From assembly GCF_000003815.2 (NCBI RefSeq), contig NC_049980.1:10832623-10896622 (forward strand): a stretch of 64,000 nucleotides of DNA, in the 5' to 3' direction. The stretch comes from Branchiostoma floridae. Its lineage: Eukaryota > Chordata > Leptocardii > Amphioxiformes > Branchiostomatidae. The position numbers and the translations under genes are program-made. Below, piece by piece: positions 48,870 through 60,843 of the stretch. Position 1 is the first letter of the stretch, and each line of letters begins with the position of its first letter. The notes under the pieces are model-generated. The model worked only from the letters and a program-made list of their open reading frames with translations. It had not been told where the DNA came from and ran no database searches.

Positions 48870-49266
48870 ATGTCACTCCACCCGGCTCCAGAGTCCAGCC
48901 TCTTCTGTAACGCCACCACAGAACAACTCCTTACAAACATCACCATCTTATCATGGACGGAAAGCGTCACCGTTACCATAGAGCAACTGCACATCATCAT
49001 GACAACCGTGCGAGCCATTATGGAGTTTGTCGGCGTGGAAGGTGTGGATTTGGGAGCCGTCTTTCTCCACTACCTTCCCCGTGTCATAGCCGTGCTCTTC
49101 ATCGTGCCGTGGTACATCATGGGGTCCCTGTACGTAAATGCCATCATCATCCGCTTCTACAGTGAGATGTACAACTTGAAGGACCCTTTTGACGGCAACG
49201 CTATCTGGCAGAAGGCGCGGTGCGCGGTCTCTGCCTTTTGGGCAGTCCAGGCAAAGATTTTGCACG
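48870..49266 (+). CDS. TMEM68: TMEM68 exon 1
   Basis: It starts at ATG 48870 and ends in phase 1 at donor GTGAGT. It encodes the divergent N-terminus (three possible N-glycosylation sequons: NAT, NIT and one overlapping), a hydrophobic segment at about residues 67-95, and the WQKARCAVSAFWAVQAKILHG stretch leading into the catalytic part. Confidence 0.9.
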
Positions 49267-50266
49267 GTGAGTGCGTGGACGATTGATTCAGGTTAATCGC
49301 TACAGACAGCTTATATCGTGTTGTTTATTTGAGCGAGGTTAGGGGGAGATAAAAAACATTTTTTTTTTCGTAAATTTGTCACGTTGTTTTTCATGTCAAT
49401 AACGCTAACCTGGCAAAGATGGGAGATGAACAGCTTTTAAAGTCATGAAACGTAAAACATTTTCTCATTTTTTATAGGTTGCAAGATTCATGATTTGACT
49501 CAACGTTAACATTGGCATCGAGTGTTAAAGTTACTTCAACTTTACAAATTCCAGCACAGGGCAGTGTGTGTTAACATTCCTGTTTATTGCCATGATAACA
49601 TGGTGTTTTCTGAAGGCGATCCATGTAGAGGGGAACAGGGTGTTAGAGGGAGATAAAATTTCACACGTCTTGATTATCATTTTTCATATCAATAACACTC
49701 GCTTGGTGAAGATGGGAAATGAATAGCTCTTAAAGTCATATTAAGTAAAACATTTTTTTACAGGTTACGAGATTCACGGCTATGAGAAGCTACCAAAGGA
49801 CGGTCCAGGTCTGATTGTGTACTACCACGGCACCCTGCCTGTGGACTGTTACTACATGATGGCGAGGATCAACCTGGACCAGGGCAGACCGCTGTGTGCC
49901 ATGACCGACCGGTTCATGTTCAGTATTCCAGGTACATGTGTTGTGTCCGCTCTTCAATATCTGTTGAAGGGAGTCATACTTTTACTTCATTCAAATAAAG
50001 CCGTTATCACACAACAGAAAAATATCTCACGAAACGGGTACATGTACGTGAGCTCTAATGGACATTTTCGGTTACCGTAGTAATAAGGCCGGTGTCGTCC
50101 CGATCACTGCAGGATTTTCAGAGATCGGTCCATGGTCACCGAGACATAGTCTCGAGAGGGGGAGCTGATTTACCAAACTGCTTTTTCGTTTTGCGATCGG
50201 GTTGCGGTAAAATTTCCTTTACTAGCACAGAGAACCTTCGCAGATGTTGAAAATCACGAATCAGTG

Positions 50267-50313
<47 letters not shown>

Positions 50314-52718
50314 AAATAAAAATATGTCGCTCCCGAAGTCTGCAAAGGAGGATAACCGAGACCCGTGATATGGGACATGGTAGCTTTCAAGGTGATAAAT
50401 ACGCTTGACTTTCTAGTGATTTCAAAATTCCTTGACCTTCTGACGATCAAAAAATTCGGTCAAATGTCACCGACAGTGTGACGCCGGCTCGACCGAGGTG
50501 TCGATAGGAGTTTCTGTTCCGATCATGCTTCTGAAAATGCAGCCATATAGCATTGCGTGAGCTCTAAATGCCGCTACAGTATATGTTACACAAGAGAATC
50601 CCTGTGAGGTAACGGGGGGTCCTTTCCCTTTCATCAGGGTTGAAGTTTATGATGGACGCGATGGGAGTGAACCGAGGCGAGCCTAACCACTGCGTGCAGC
50701 TGCTGAAGGCCGGGAACCTGCTGGCCCTGGCCCCGGGAGGCGTGAGGGAGGCGCTGTTCGGAGACAAGCACTACCGCCTCATCTGGAAGCACAGGATGGG
50801 CTTCGCAAACGTGGCTAAAAGAGCCGACGTGGTGAGTCATCCGCATACCTTTCCGATGACTCTTCCACCCCCTTTCAATCAGTTTGGTTGCGTCCCTCTC
50901 CTTGGTGCTGATTAGGCCATCGCACCACAGCTGTCATCGCTGTCCGCGATACTGATTGGCCACTGTAGCAGATTGCGTAATTCGTTACTTTTGCGTTGAT
51001 TGGTCCGTAGTTTAGTGTCTACTAATTCTATCAAATCTCCAGAACTACACATAGACGCTTATTCTCCCTTTTCAATAGAGACCGCGAAAGTGCTGAACGA
51101 ACAAACATTTTACAGATTACTACAGTCGAAGATTTTTACAAATGATTTTTTTACATGTCCATGTTGTATTGTCTTTTTTTTTATCTTAACATTTGAATAG
51201 TATATACCAAGTATGAAACCAAGTGTCACACAAAAACAATTTTGGTCGCTGAAGGGTTGCTCAGCGGTGGCTATCTAACGTTAGTGGAATGGGGGCCTTT
51301 GTGATAGACGAAGACACCCTATGTAATTCAAAATGGGAAAGAAAAGAACCTGTACCATTCCCTTCAAAATGGTAGCATCTTTTTACTTTGTTTTCCTTCT
51401 TTCCACGGCAGCCTATCTTCCCAGTGTTCACAGAAAATTTGCGCGAGGTTTTCCGGACCCCACGATTCGGGATACGTATGTATCATATCTTTGTGTTTAA
51501 ACTCTTTTAGTTTTAACATCTCTGAACATTGTGGAGTTTCTTCATTCCACTGTATGTGACGTGTAATTCGTTATGATATTACTGTGTGTCATAATCTGCA
51601 GTTGTTTTTCGTTGATAAAGTCTTCATATCTGCTTGTAAACATGGCTTCCGGCTTTGTAACATCTACAACTAGCATCATTCTACTTATGTAGTGGAACTG
51701 CTTTCCTTCTGAAGATTATAAGTTTAAGATAGTTTATAACCAGTAGATCGAATTCCATTTAACCATGTTTCACACCTAGCCTTCCTGGAGTGGGTGTATG
51801 AGAAAACCCGGATGCCTGTTGTCCTCATCTATGGTGGATTTCCTGTCAAACTCAGGTCAGTCAAACATTCTAAAGATTAGTAGATGTTGTACTGTTAGTA
51901 GTTTTTGAAATATGAAATTAGTGAGTCTCAAATTTTGGAAATTTACTAGCAGCTAGTTTAGATTAGACCTTGCATTTGCTAAACAAGTTTTGCAAATTAC
52001 CTAGCACCTAGTTTAGCTAAGACCTTGCATTTGCAAATATCTTAAAACAGTTCATTACCTTACAGGACCTACATAGGAGACCCTATCTATGATCCTAACC
52101 TGTCCGCTCAGGAACTTGCTAAGAAGGTGGGTTCTCAATGTTTGAGATTATTTGGTCAAAGGAATGCCATTTTTATTCAGTTAATGGTAGTTCACCTTTC
52201 TTTACATGGTGACTTTTATCCGTTGTTTTTAAAAATGTGGCATTTACATATATCTAGTAGACAGACGTTGGTTTCAAATTGCACCATTTTCATATTATTC
52301 CAGTCTGAAACAGTCGTCTATCGACTTCATATCCCTAAGTACTCTGATTTCATATACAATGGATAAAGGTTACCCCACGGATAAAGGTGAACTAGCGGTT
52401 ATATCAAACAAATCTTCTGGGAACTCCAAAGCTGATGCGAGTTCTGCTGCAGTACCTTAGAAAGCCAGGGGTCCAGTTAACCTTCAATTTCATGACCCCT
52501 TCCCACCTACCAAAAAATTATCAGGATCCAATGAAGGTTGTGAATATATATTGTGAAATGTAACATGTAATGCTATATTTAACGTTACACCTTACCTATT
52601 GTTCCAGACCCATGATGCTATAGAGGAGATGATCGAACGCCACCAGAGGGTCCCAGGAAGCACTCTCCATGCCCTTCTGGACAGATTTCACGGACCCAGC
52701 TCCTGTGGGAAGGTCTGA
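48870..52718 (+). CDS. TMEM68: TMEM68-type membrane acyltransferase, complete
   Basis: This is a gene-level entry. Seven exons (48870-49266, 49764-49931, 50638-50831, 51412-51475, 51780-51855, 52066-52126, 52608-52718) join in phase to 357 codons including the stop, near the usual 320-odd residues of the vertebrate protein. TMEM68 is an ER acyltransferase of the PlsC/DGAT superfamily that can make triacylglycerol and ether lipids. Seen here: an N-terminal hydrophobic region (FLHYLPRVIAVLFIVPWYIM), the catalytic His-Asp motif HGTLPVD, ALAPGGVREALF, FPVFTENLREVFR, and the late motif YGGFPVKLRTYIGDPI. The start ATG has a perfect Kozak context (CCACCATGT). The N-terminal 60 residues are longer than in vertebrates. 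Intron 1 is partly duplicated and includes a decoy acceptor. Confidence 0.93.
49336..49764 (+). repeat. intron duplication including an acceptor copy
   Basis: Two related blocks lie in TMEM68 intron 1: about 49336-49490 and 49628-49764 onward. Both hold GGGAGATAAAA, CAATAAC, GATGGGA, ATGAA, TAGCT/CAGCT, AAAGTCAT and TAAAACATTTT. Both end at an AG followed by GTTRCRAGATTCA; the second AG is the real exon 2 acceptor. Confidence 0.75.
49764..49931 (+). CDS. TMEM68: TMEM68 exon 2 (catalytic motif)
   Basis: 168 bp, phase 1-1, acceptor TTTTTACAG. It encodes YEIHGYEKLP, LIVYYHGTLPVDCYYM (catalytic His and Asp) and DRFMFSIPG. Confidence 0.93.
50268..50305 (+). repeat. (CA)n microsatellite
   Basis: 19 CA units in TMEM68 intron 2. 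Confidence 0.97.
50638..50831 (+). CDS. TMEM68: TMEM68 exon 3
   Basis: 194 bp, phase 1 to 0, acceptor TTCATCAG and donor GTGAGT. It encodes GVNRGE, LLALAPGGVREALF (acyl-acceptor site region) and WKHRMGFANVAKRADV. Confidence 0.93.
51412..51475 (+). CDS. TMEM68: TMEM68 exon 4
   Basis: 64 bp, phase 0 to 1, acceptor CACGGCAG and donor GTATGT. It encodes PIFPVFTENLREVFRTPRFG. Confidence 0.9.
51780..51855 (+). CDS. TMEM68: TMEM68 exon 5
   Basis: 76 bp, phase 1 to 2, acceptor ACACCTAG and donor GTCAGT. It encodes WVYEKTRMPVVLIYGGFPVK. Confidence 0.9.
52066..52126 (+). CDS. TMEM68: TMEM68 exon 6
   Basis: 61 bp, phase 2 to 0, acceptor CTTACAG and donor GTGGGT. It encodes RTYIGDPIYDP and SAQELAKK. 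Confidence 0.9.
52608..52718 (+). CDS. TMEM68: TMEM68 exon 7 with stop
   Basis: 111 bp, phase 0, acceptor TTGTTCCAG, ends with TGA at 52716-52718. It encodes THDAIEEMIERHQRVPGS and a short tail ending SCGKV. Confidence 0.9.
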   Translation, partial: THDAIEEMIERHQRVPGSTLHALLDRFHGPSSCGKV

Positions 52719-53531
52719 GCTGGTAACCACAGCTTTTTGTAAGAAATCACCTAATGTAGCTTTGCTCATAAAATCCTACATCATTGTTACAGAGAAAGGC
52801 TCGAAGGTAGAATGATATCACAGTACCGGTATTCATAAAAATCTGCCTCTGTCATGGCAGAAGTGTTTTGGAGATTCTTCAAAGTGCCTTTCTTTTGAAA
52901 TGGTGGCCGTGTAAAATACTTAGTATAATCTGATCAATAATTAGGTAGGTAACATTAGCCGCAATGTAAATATGAATACATTTAAAAACTGTTGGAAAAA
53001 AATCTCATCACATACAGCATTTTTGCTTGAAGGAATGGCTACCAAGAGATTTGGGTGCGATTAAGTGCAATAATATCGGAAATGCCATCAGAAATGACAA
53101 ATAACATTCTGGGATTCCTAATACAGAGATTTAAAACTTTAGCTCACATGCAAAACATTAGCAAATAAGACACCTGTTTTCTGTCAAAAGAAACAGCTGT
53201 ATAAGGCTGTAATTTCTTTAGCATCTTTTTTTAGTTTTCTTCATGGAGTCATGTTTGTCATAAAGATTAAAAAATGCAATTCATGTCCGTTTTTGTTGTT
53301 GCTTGTAATTGTTATATTTGTGTTGCATTTGTTTACATAGTCTGGAAAAGACTGACTGACAGAGAGATTATTTGTTTACATCAATGTAACATCATTTTGT
53401 ATTCATATATATTATTAATGTTGATTTGTTTATGCAATTCTATTTTGTCTTGAACAAAAGCGAGGAAAAGGTCTTATGCCTGTTACTTTTGTCCAACTCG
53501 TTTATACATGTATGTATGATGAGGAAGTTGA

Positions 53532-53541
53532 AATAAATAAA
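53532..53541 (+). terminator. TMEM68: likely TMEM68 poly(A) signal
   Basis: Overlapping AATAAA hexamers about 815 bp after the stop; another AATAAA at 53673-53678. Cleavage site not determined. Confidence 0.5.
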
Positions 53542-53699
53542 TAAATAGTCTGTTATGAATGGACTTAAATGCTTTAGGGCAAAAGCTTTGCAATATCCAT
53601 GACTTGATATGGTGCAAATATGAAGAAATTTCTGTCTATTGTCCTACCATTGCTATATACATGGATATGAGAAATAAAGACAGACAAAAGTGCCAGTTG

Positions 53700-55138
53700 T
53701 CATGATCAGTTGTCAAGTTCAAACATGGACTTTTGTTCATTTTCATCATCCAAATATGATCTTATTGCTAACCTTGACTGAAATGCACTTATACTTAATA
53801 TGCACTTATAATTCAATGGTCTGTTATACAGTTGTTCCCACCACTCACATTAACATGGCACAAAACTTGTGCAGTTAAAAGAAAAATCAACTCTTTAGGG
53901 CCACTCATGGCATGGTGCAGCATCCTTGACAATTTGAAATGTCATTACTGCTCTGTTATGCTCCAACTACAGCATCAACTCCAATGTTCACAATACAATC
54001 AATCACTTTGCAAAGTCTCCATGGAACAGCTACATGTAGCAGTCACAGCAAAAAAGGTAGCTATTAAATCCAAAATTACTCAATAATTGCACATAAAATC
54101 CAATATAAAATCTTACTTAAATATTCCAATCTGATAATGCACAACTCACTACTTACCAAGTAATTCAAAATATTGCAAAAACACATCTAACATACCTGTA
54201 CACACATACATGCACTACTTTAATCAGCACTCTTATAGCTAGCTAGCTTGGCTCTTAACCAAGTTTCCACAGTATGTTATGCCACTATTGAAAACTTTGA
54301 AGCATTTTCTGTATTCCTTTTCTAGCATGTGTGAGGATGAGGTAGACATATAGAAACACAATAGCATTATACAAACCCTAAAATCAGGACAGTAGCATCT
54401 TAAATGGATAAAAAAAGGATACTTACATTTGAAAACTTCAAAAACTTAATATCACCCCTTGGTCAAATTAGTATATGCAATATACATGTACCTATTGGTC
54501 CTGATTACAAACACAGGATATAGTTTGGGAAGCATCAAGGGTCTTCAGTACCCCTGTGTGGCAAACGTGCATGTTTGGTTTTCAAATAGAATCAAAGCTA
54601 ATGGCATGAGAAGTATCTAACTTTAACTATGAGGTTCACACAATCATCAACTTAGTTACTAGTACATGTTCAGTGTTGTAGATGTACTAGTACATGTAAT
54701 TTTATGTACATCAGAACTTGGTATTTCCCATTCCAGTGCTCTAGACATCAGTTTTCAATGCAACATATGACAAAGAAACTCAAATTGATATTGCCACGCT
54801 AAGTGTCATGTGCAGAAATACTTTAAAAGTAACACATTGTGCAAGAAATATCAAGTAGGAAATGGACAAGCTTCTATGTACCCTCTATTCCAGAGGGATT
54901 TTGGAACCCTTAACTTTGTCAACATCACGTTCTAGTTTGCAACTGAAATGACAATGTTTTATAACATAGAAATTTCCAACTCGAGGTAAAATCTTAACTA
55001 CTCAGAGAGTGCCCATTTCAAAACCTGACAAATACAGTTCCTGATTCTAGTAACATCAATCTTGAGATATCTACTTGTCCAGCTTTGTGGGTATCAAAAA
55101 AGCTAATCCTTCACATTCTGATGTTACATCATATACAG
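53700..55138. other. tail-to-tail intergenic space / 3' UTRs
   Basis: It lies between the convergent TMEM68 and XK-related genes and is probably mostly the 3' UTR of the latter. No exon or strong repeat seen. Confidence 0.45.
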
Positions 55139-56160
55139 CTACACACAACTTTCAAACTGGGAGTTGGAACTACTAGACTTGGACAACCCTTGGTTTTGTA
55201 TGCGCAGACTGGTTTGTGAAGCTGTCCTGGGTATCTGGCAGGCTTCCCCTCCACCCCTGTGGAAAGGGGGACAGTTTGACAACCTACGTTGCATCTCCAT
55301 GTCCTCATTAATATTCGTGTCTGTACTGTTTGTAAAGTTTGAGAGGAGGACCTCATCATTCCTCACCCTCCAGCGGTGCACAAATGCAAGGTCCAGCTTT
55401 TCCCGATTGGCCAATCCGGACACGTGTGACGGAGCAAACTTCATCGGCGTGCCTGTCCGCTTCATCACGACAACAGTCTTCTTCAGCATGCTCTGCTTGT
55501 CTGCCTGTTTCCCACTGTCCACTTCGTCCCACGGAAGGGCAGGCTGTCCTGATTCTATGGCAGTCTGGTACATGGGAGAGTCCACCTCTTCTGCCTCCTC
55601 CACACAGCAACGGACTCCTCCATTTGGATGGAAGAATAGGTAGTACAGCGCCATGATGATGATCCCTGCCAGGAACCCTCCCAACACGAGGACCAGTGCA
55701 GCGTACTTGTACATCACGTCTTCATCCATGACCTTCCAATACCACAGTCCTATGAGAGCTGCGTTCTCCAGGTACATGAAGGTGTAGTAGGCGGACGCGC
55801 GGTACCGAGTCCGGCCCTCCTTCACGTTGAACCAACAGAAAATGTGAACAATGGCCATGACAAAGTCAAAGACCCACTCCTCCCCGCGGTTGTCGCAGAA
55901 CTTGGTGTCCTGCCACAGCAGCCACAGGAACATGAGGATGAAGTGCACGCCCACCACCACAAACATGATCCACTCAAACTTGGCGGCAAACAGTGACAGG
56001 GCCACCACACGAGCTACCACCTCAAATAACCTCCACATCATCCGCAGGCCCACACCGGTGAAGGACAGGTTCTTCTTGTCAGGGCGAACCTCCCGTAGAG
56101 CCTTGTGGTACGCCACTAAAGCCCAGGCAAGGGACACCAGGCTAGCTGCGCACGTCACAA
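55139..56160 (-). CDS. XK-related exon 3 with stop
   Basis: 1022 bp, phase 1, acceptor TTGTTTCAG, stop TAG at 55139-55141. It encodes membrane helices from VTCAASLVSLAWALVAYHKA to LVLGGFLAGIIIMALYYLFF, then the cytoplasmic tail with a Ser-rich end (LSKSSSSNSQFESCV). Confidence 0.93.
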
Positions 56161-59100
56161 CTGAAACAAAAGGCTTCATGAGAATCTAACAACATGACGT
56201 ACACATACATGTACTCTACATGTACCAACATCTAATGCAGTCATGAGAAAGCTGCACAGTGAATGATGGCAAAAGAGCATAAACCAAGAAAGAAACCTTT
56301 ATAGTAGGGGCCAATGCCTTTACCCAGGCTATCTGTAGATAGAAAAGATGAAGGGAAGGGGGACAAGACATAATACTGACAATAGTCAAGTCAGCCCATT
56401 CAAAACAATAAATATAGGCATAGCAGATGACATAGACATAGCAGAGATAATTCTAAAATTTTGAAAATAGGAAAACACATGCATTAACAGCATGTCACCC
56501 ATAAGATACAGACCAAAGCAAAGCCAACCTTCTAAAAAATCAAGCGAACTTGCAAATGCAACAAAAAGTGCAGCAGCCCGTATGAACACTGGTCTATGAC
56601 ACAAGGATGATACATTGTGTTCTGGTATCTAATATGAATTTTTTTCTTACTGGTGAGCAGGTCTCTCTCCCCCTCATGAGCCAGGATGTACAGCTGTAAG
56701 GTGAGCTGAGGTGCAGACTCCAGGAAAGCCTCGAACAGTCGCAGCATGCACACATCCGCCCACTCATACACCACGTACTGGTACCTCTCCCGCTCCTGCT
56801 GGCTCTCACAACCGTACTTCAGCGTACGGATATACCTGGAACAGATACAGAAAAATGTTGTCAATCACTTATAGGTCCATTTTCAAACATTTTGTCAATC
56901 AATCATAGGTCCATTTCACCAGACCTATAGTATATGTCTATCAGCCTAGTAGTAGTAGTAGTCCACTGTGTCCTGCTGCTGCAGTGGTCTGGACACCCTG
57001 CAGCTGCATTCTATCAGCCTACTAGTAGTTAATACTACTCATTTCTCAGTGCTGAGTTATTTCATCATGTGTGTGTGTGTGTGTGTGTGCATGTGTGTGT
57101 GTTTGTGTGTATGCAGTATGTGTGTGTGTGTCAATGTGTGTGTGTGTGTGAGACTGTGGACAATATAACTCGAGAAGCTCAGTGGCTAGATCTTCATGAT
57201 ATGTGACAGGTGGGTGGGGTTAGGTCAATTTTGATGATGGGCCTTCTAGCGACTTATGTAGTACTGCAGTGTACCTTCCAATCTTCTATATCTCATTTAT
57301 TTTGCACATTAGTACATACTGCACATGTAAAACACTACCTAAGCACTGATGTACACAACTCTATCTACTAGTGCTAAAATACATGTAAGACAAAAATTGC
57401 AAATACATTAACTTATGTCCTGCACCGCCTACATGTACAATATTAATGTAGGTCAAACAAAATGACCTTGCAACATGTAGCGGAATGTCATCAATTCAAT
57501 CAGTGACTTATTACTTTTAATGGATTCCTTCAGGTTCACTCCCAGCCACTTTGTTTGCATGTGTCTATTGTGAATACCAATTGGGGTCGACCATATTGAC
57601 AACAAAGGGTAAGGTGCCAAAAACTGTTTATGAAATGATTGACAGTGAGCAATGCTATAGGTATTTGCATATAAAGGTCATACTATAAGAGCAAGCAAAG
57701 GCAAACTTGCAGGCATATAGTTTACAATAGATTAGAGATACCGGTAAGTAGCTGCAATAGTCTATAAATAGGCTGTGTAAAGTGCATATGAAGATAAGTC
57801 AATTTTATAAGATACGTTAACATACATGTATTTGTTGCTGTAGTTGCTATTCTTATGTTATTCTAAGCTGAAAAAGGCAAATAAAACTATTGTTATTAGT
57901 TTGTTGGCTTATTTCTGTGTCCTACCACAAGACATATATCTTACACTCAACATGAGGTTGTTGCAGCTTTTACCACAAATGTGGCACTATTTTGCTACAA
58001 TGTTTTTAGCAACAAGACTGGAAGAGTACACATAGGTCGCCCTTGTATTTGTTCCACCCACACATGGTCACTATGCAAATACACTTGCTGGTTCTTGTGA
58101 CATGATGCCAGGTTAGCCCAAGGTTTCTCCATGAGGTAAAAACAAGACCCTGCAAAAACTGGATCAATACTCTAACATAGTTAGCTTTGCCCATAATCAG
58201 CTATTAGTTCTTCTGTAAGTGCTGTTTGCATTTGTAGAGGATCAATCTTAACACAATTAAAAAGAAGATTTTGCACATCATCAGCGCATTTTCATAAATC
58301 CGATGGCTTAGCTATTTTCCAACATGACATGGTGAACAAAAAAGGCCTTTGTCGGAGAGCATTTACTCTGTACAAAGCTATTGTGGTCAACCGTCGAGTG
58401 TGACTCTCGAGTTCAAAATATAGTATTCAGCCTAGGAAAAAGTTATGCTAAATGAGGGAAAGAATTGGGGTTGGTAGCTATCTATATTACATAGGGTTAA
58501 GTATACTACACATACTACACAAACTGTTCAAAGTCTAAATCTGTTAACAGTACTAGTGCAAAAAAAAAAGGAAGTCTGTTAGAAAATTTGAAACAAGTTG
58601 CTTGGAATTGTACTACCCCAAGAAGGAGCAGGTTTAACTTTAAGACAGGGCCTGTTGGGTTGAAACACAATATTTTTTTCTTAGCAAGAGTTAAATCATG
58701 TCTTACTCAGGACTGCCCCCATTGCTTTACAATTTGTATTTCAGCTGTAGCAATATATAATAGTGTAAATGTTACAATTCTCCCCTCCTAACATCTGCTT
58801 GGAGATAAGTCTAATTGTGAAAAGATGATTCAAGGCCCTGGTTACCATTACAGTACATGATAGCCATGATGTAATGAATGAATAATTTTGGAAATCCAAT
58901 CATGATCTCTAAGGGAGGGTGCTGGGTGCACATCGACCAACAGAACAGTTTGGCACTTGACTAATCATTTTACTTCTGTCTGCACTACTGCAAGCTACCA
59001 TGATCATTACTGTGCATGTACAGCTTCACATCTGTGCCATTTTGGGGCCAAATTTTGTGAGCTGACAATGTTTAGTGCTGTACCCGGTAACCAATACACA

Positions 59101-60777
59101 TTACAAACATGATTGTACATTGCTAATGTGTTTATAGATTATAGCTCTGTTAGAACATGGCCACTACCCTCAGCCAATCAGAGCCCTTCAATAACATTGT
59201 ACTGTGTTTATATCCCATAGTGCAAAAAAGTGTGGCACTATGAAAAATGTGTGGTACTATGAACTCATTTGCATAGAATAGAACCACACTTTTTTCACAG
59301 CACAACCCTTTTTCTGCACCACTTGTCGGCTCACACACTGTGCTAATGGTCAGGGGATTAGAGAGGATTAAGACATGAAGACCTAATGTCATAAAAGTAA
59401 CCAACAGTTTAATGTTTTCTATAACAGGAAAACAGAAATAGATCTTCAGAAAATAACAAGCATGGTGCAATATTTTACAGACAGTAACAGTAAGTCTCTT
59501 TCCTTGACACAATCTTGCCAGCTGTGTGATTAATTCTTGCAAGGATTCATGCTTTTCACTTTCACTTTCTTTGTTTCCCTTGCCACCCACGCATTGTTTA
59601 GTGTACACAGCCTGGTGTTGGGAACTAGATATACGATGAACAGAATGATCCAGTTTACAACTTATACAAGTGAACAAAAATGCTTAGAAATACAAGATCA
59701 TACATATGTACTGCTCTAAAAAAGAGAGAATCTATTGTACAGTAACAGACTGACTTGTTTAACTTGCATATTACACTATGTCAATACGCCATTTATGTTC
59801 ACATTACGGTACTATACATGGATGTAGTTACTAGTATAGACCTTAGATGAGTATCATTGTATTAATTGACTTACTACTGTTGCCTTACAATTGTACCATG
59901 TACAAATGTCGTGCAATAATTCATTAATTCATCCACAACGTTATGTCATGGTAAATCTTGATGGTCTATTGACTTTGACTGACTCATTTGCAATATTTAC
60001 TTACCTCATTAGCCAGATGCCATCTTGGAGCTGGCAATATCATGTTACGCTTTGATAGACCATAGAAGCAAGTATTAGTACGCTAAATTTTACCAAAAGA
60101 ACCGCCCCGCCCCAACAAGTCCCCAGGCTTTTAGGGGATTAGGACATGGGCCCCCCTGGGTGATTTTGTTTCATATGAGCAGAACATAATTTGTTGTTTC
60201 ATAATTTGTTGCTTCATCTACCATAAGAAGTAATAAGGCAGAATCACAAAGCAAGTGAAAATGTTATGTTTATAGTTTAATACCTGACAATTGTCCCGAG
60301 TTGCAGAAAGTGTAGAAAACTCCTCCAGAGCCAGCTGAGGATAGCCGGCTTCTTCCTGGCCACCCTCCCCCTCTGCTCCTCGCTTTCTTCTGCGTCTCGA
60401 CTCTCATCCTGGAGGTACCACTTCAAGCTGAACAGCTGCAACACGATGGACGGTAACGCCACGAAGAACAGGGTAAAACCGAAGAACCAGTACCGCTTTT
60501 TAGTCCAGTACATGCAAGCCAGGGCGATGTCTGACCCGATGTCCCATACAAACGTCAGGATGCCTCCGATAGTCCACACAAAGTCGAGCTTGGAAAATCT
60601 CTGTTCGTACAAGCCCTCCCTTAAGTCCGTGCATTTTCGTGTGCGCATACAACAGCAACAGCTCAGGCCACTACAGCCTGGATCGGGGATCTCCTGAGCG
60701 GGAGAGTCCGTGGAGGCGGAGGAAGGTGCGTGTTGGAGAGAGGAGCTTGCAGCTCTCCCGTTCGAGTTGGCCGCCAT
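55139..60777 (-). CDS. XK-related protein (XKR4/6/7 group), complete
   Basis: This is a gene-level entry. Exons 60284-60777, 56651-56835 and 55139-56160 join in phase to 567 codons including the stop, close to vertebrate XKR4/6/7. Three exons is also the vertebrate structure of that group. XK-related proteins are multi-pass membrane proteins; caspase-activated members scramble phosphatidylserine at the plasma membrane. Seen: a Cys cluster (SCCCCMRTRKC) before the first membrane helix, the conserved LQLGTIVRYIRTL, WADVCMLRLFEAFLESAPQL, SLAWALVAYHKALR, and about eight hydrophobic segments. The cytoplasmic tail (about residues 405-566) carries DEVD (residues 438-441) and EEVD (417-420), both followed by Ser. 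The start at 60777 has a strong context (AAAATGGCG); an upstream in-frame ATG at 60825 overlaps promoter-like sites. Confidence 0.93.
56651..56835 (-). CDS. XK-related exon 2
   Basis: 185 bp, phase 2 to 1, acceptor CTGTTCCAG and donor GTAAGA. It encodes YIRTLKYGCES, YVVYEWADVCMLRLFEAFLE, SAPQLTLQLYIL and HEGERDLLT. This is the best conserved stretch of the family. Confidence 0.93.
56836..60283 (-). other. first intron of the XK-related gene
   Basis: 3.4-kb intron. Apart from the GT microsatellite, a lone MITE end (58789-58807) and a retroposon-like tail near 59873-59930, nothing was recognised. Confidence 0.6.
57069..57150 (+). repeat. (GT)n microsatellite
   Basis: Interrupted GT runs in the first XK-related intron. 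Confidence 0.95.
60284..60777 (-). CDS. XK-related exon 1
   Basis: 494 bp to phase 2, donor GTATTA. Ser/Ala-rich N-terminus, then the Cys cluster, then DFVWTIGGILTFVWDIGSDI (first helix with conserved Asp), a second helix, LKWYLQDE and WLWRSFLHFLQLGTIVR. Confidence 0.9.
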
Positions 60778-60806
60778 TTTGAGTTCGTGCTGACTCGCCG
60801 GGAAAA

Positions 60807-60843
60807 CCCGGAAGTAGCTGGTCATGTGAACTTCATGACGTCA
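60807..60843 (-). promoter_or_regulatory. ETS and CRE sites before the XK-related start
   Basis: CCCGGAAGT (60807-60815) and the palindrome TGACGTCA (60836-60843) lie 30-70 bp upstream of the chosen ATG. Both are common in TATA-less core promoters. Activity is inferred. Confidence 0.4.

Noticed and set aside
55164-55656. Long plus-strand open frames opposite the XK-related tail
   Set aside because: Shadow frames of a GC-biased conserved exon; no homology or splice context.
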